NCBI GenBank assembly: GCA_022496785.1
Contig: SNAP01000006.1
Span: 62,001-126,000 of the forward strand
Length of the DNA: 64,000 nt
Origin: Marinilabiliaceae bacterium JC040
Lineage (GTDB): Bacteria > Bacteroidota > Bacteroidia > Bacteroidales > Marinifilaceae
Direction of reading: 5' to 3'
This document shows, in pieces, positions 62,899 through 64,000 of the stretch. The notes beneath the pieces are model-generated. The model searched no databases and was not told the DNA's origin. It worked only from the letters and a program-made list of their open reading frames with translations. The position numbers and the translations under genes were made by a program. How positions within the stretch are numbered: the stretch's first letter is position 1; every line of letters begins with the position of its first letter.

Positions 62899-64000
62899 TT
62901 ATAGCATAATATGTACACTAAAGAATATTCCAAAACTACTTGTTTTTATATTTTTATTGTCAGATAATCTCCAAATAGCATCTATTCTACCATATTTAAA
63001 AATATTTTCTATACCAAAACCTACCTCGCAATATGGTTTATTCATACCTTTTGAAAATGATGGTAAATCGATAATTGTTGTATTATTCTTATTTAAATTA
63101 CCCCATGCTAATTTACTACTTATAACTTCTCTAATATTTAAATGTTTAATTAAAGGTAATCTGTTGAAAATTAATCCATTTAAATGTAGCTCTGGCATAA
63201 AACTTATATAAGAAGTATTTATATATTCACAATTTTCCATAAGATTGAAAGAATATTTTGCATATCCTCGTGTTTGATTACTTCTATTAATATCAAGAAG
63301 AGGGTAAGGCACATTCCCAAAAGTATGACTGGCTTCGAATACATATTTCAATTTTGTTAATCCAATATATACTCTTTGTTTTACAAGAGCTCCAACTTTT
63401 AAGTAATATCCACTTTTGCTGCCATATTTCCAGTATCCTGCTTTTGTAAGTATATGACTTATTGGATTGGAACTTCCTAGATAATAGCGTCTAACAAAAT
63501 TATCCATTATTCTCTCATCATGAGAAAATCGATTGTCCATCCCTATTTCTATAGATTGTAAATTGTGATTTACCCCATCTTTAGCTAAGTCTCCATACTT
63601 TGTAGGTTCAATAATTCTATAATGTGAATTTATATTAGTTGTAAAATCGGAATTCCATTCATGACTATATTTTGCAGATATCTTCTTTTCTAAATAAAGC
63701 AAATCTGCACTACTTCTTTTAAATAGTGCTGCAAAAATATTATCCTTGGCTGTCGTTATCATATTCTCTTTTATCAAGAAAATATTATCGTTTTCACTTA
63801 AACGAATAACATCTTTTTTACCACTTATGGTAAGAGTTCGTCTCTTTTTATTATTAAACTTATATAGAGCTGATCCTGAAAATGTTATTCCTTTATTTTT
63901 AAATCCATAACCTATATTTCCAAATAGCATATAATTTTTTGCAAACTTCTCATTAGTTCTAAGTCCTAAATTTATTTTTACACCTTCTAATTTATTTTTC
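62899..64000 (-). CDS. DUF5686-like outer-membrane protein (5' end cut by window)
   Basis: The frame stays open to the last base of the window, so the start lies beyond it; about 366 C-terminal residues are visible. They form alternating strands of an outer-membrane barrel with G-I-E-N-I-F-K-Y-G-R-I-D-A-I-W-R-L-S near the end and the last strand F-G-I-F-F-S-V-H-I-M-L. This matches my memory of DUF5686 proteins, which combine a carboxypeptidase-regulatory-like domain with a barrel. Function unknown. The in-frame ATG at 63930 is internal to the barrel. Confidence 0.75.
   Translation of the reverse strand, partial: KNKLEGVKINLGLRTNEKFAKNYMLFGNIGYGFKNKGITFSGSALYKFNNKKRRTLTISGKKDVIRLSENDNIFLIKENMITTAKDNIFAALFKRSSADLLYLEKKISAKYSHEWNSDFTTNINSHYRIIEPTKYGDLAKDGVNHNLQSIEIGMDNRFSHDERIMDNFVRRYYLGSSNPISHILTKAGYWKYGSKSGYYLKVGALVKQRVYIGLTKLKYVFEASHTFGNVPYPLLDINRSNQTRGYAKYSFNLMENCEYINTSYISFMPELHLNGLIFNRLPLIKHLNIREVISSKLAWGNLNKNNTTIIDLPSFSKGMNKPYCEVGFGIENIFKYGRIDAIWRLSDNKNIKTSSFGIFFSVHIML

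Overview
The window is AT-rich (roughly 30% GC by eye) chromosomal DNA of a Bacteroidetes bacterium, most likely an anaerobic member of the Bacteroidales. Four signs support this: the Bacteroidetes promoter -7 box (TAnnTTTG) recurs in front of many genes; there are no convincing Shine-Dalgarno sites; typical families are present (a GLPGLI protein paired with a carboxypeptidase-regulatory/TonB-type outer-membrane protein, DUF5686, a Bacteroidetes-style ABC-F protein with one dead ATP site, an RSH protein without the HD pair); and an oxygen-sensitive class III ribonucleotide reductase is encoded. I cannot name the genus. I see no prophage, insertion sequence, CRISPR array or rRNA.

Layout. 1-4 kb: the end of a nitroreductase, a corrinoid adenosyltransferase (cobO), a small secreted orphan, an M20 amidohydrolase and a WYL regulator. 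4-8 kb: an operon clpP-clpX-ABC-F on the minus strand. 8-10.4 kb: miaB, a stand-alone TSCPD protein and an Ig-like lipoprotein. 10.5-14.4 kb: a minus-strand envelope operon (M23 peptidase, dxr, rseP, SpoU methyltransferase). 14.5-15.1 kb: four nearly identical tandem initiator tRNA genes with their own promoter and terminator. 15-22 kb: dnaB, smpB, a Yip1 protein, a nitroreductase, a C69 dipeptidase and recJ.

22-38 kb holds the most unusual content. A plus-strand gene string starts with housekeeping genes (lysS, gpsA, flavodoxin, thyA, folA) and runs, with almost no gaps, into surface-polymer genes: a UDP-sugar dehydrogenase between thyA and folA, a CDP-glycerol-transferase-family protein, a Kdo-kinase-like protein, a Bcs1/TarIJ-like CDP-ribitol synthase and a LicD protein. 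It meets a minus-strand operon head-on at a strong two-way terminator. That operon encodes another CDP-glycerol-transferase-family protein, a fused LicC-type nucleotidyltransferase/PLP enzyme, an opine dehydrogenase, and an unfused copy of the same PLP enzyme/nucleotidyltransferase pair. Together they suggest a ribitol-phosphate (teichoic-acid-like) surface polymer carrying CDP-activated amino or amino-alcohol and opine-type substituents.

38-47 kb: ffh-folD, an acyl-CoA ligase with an 11-residue-repeat insert, and a B12-riboswitch-controlled operon nrdD-nrdG-transporter. 47-51 kb: a NarL-type two-component pair followed by an RSH (ppGpp) protein. 51-57 kb: an OmpR-type two-component system divergent from a GLPGLI/outer-membrane-protein pair, with four helically phased CTTAAG-type repeats between them. 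57-64 kb: RNase Z, rpsA, trmD, a patatin-barrel protein and a partial DUF5686 protein.
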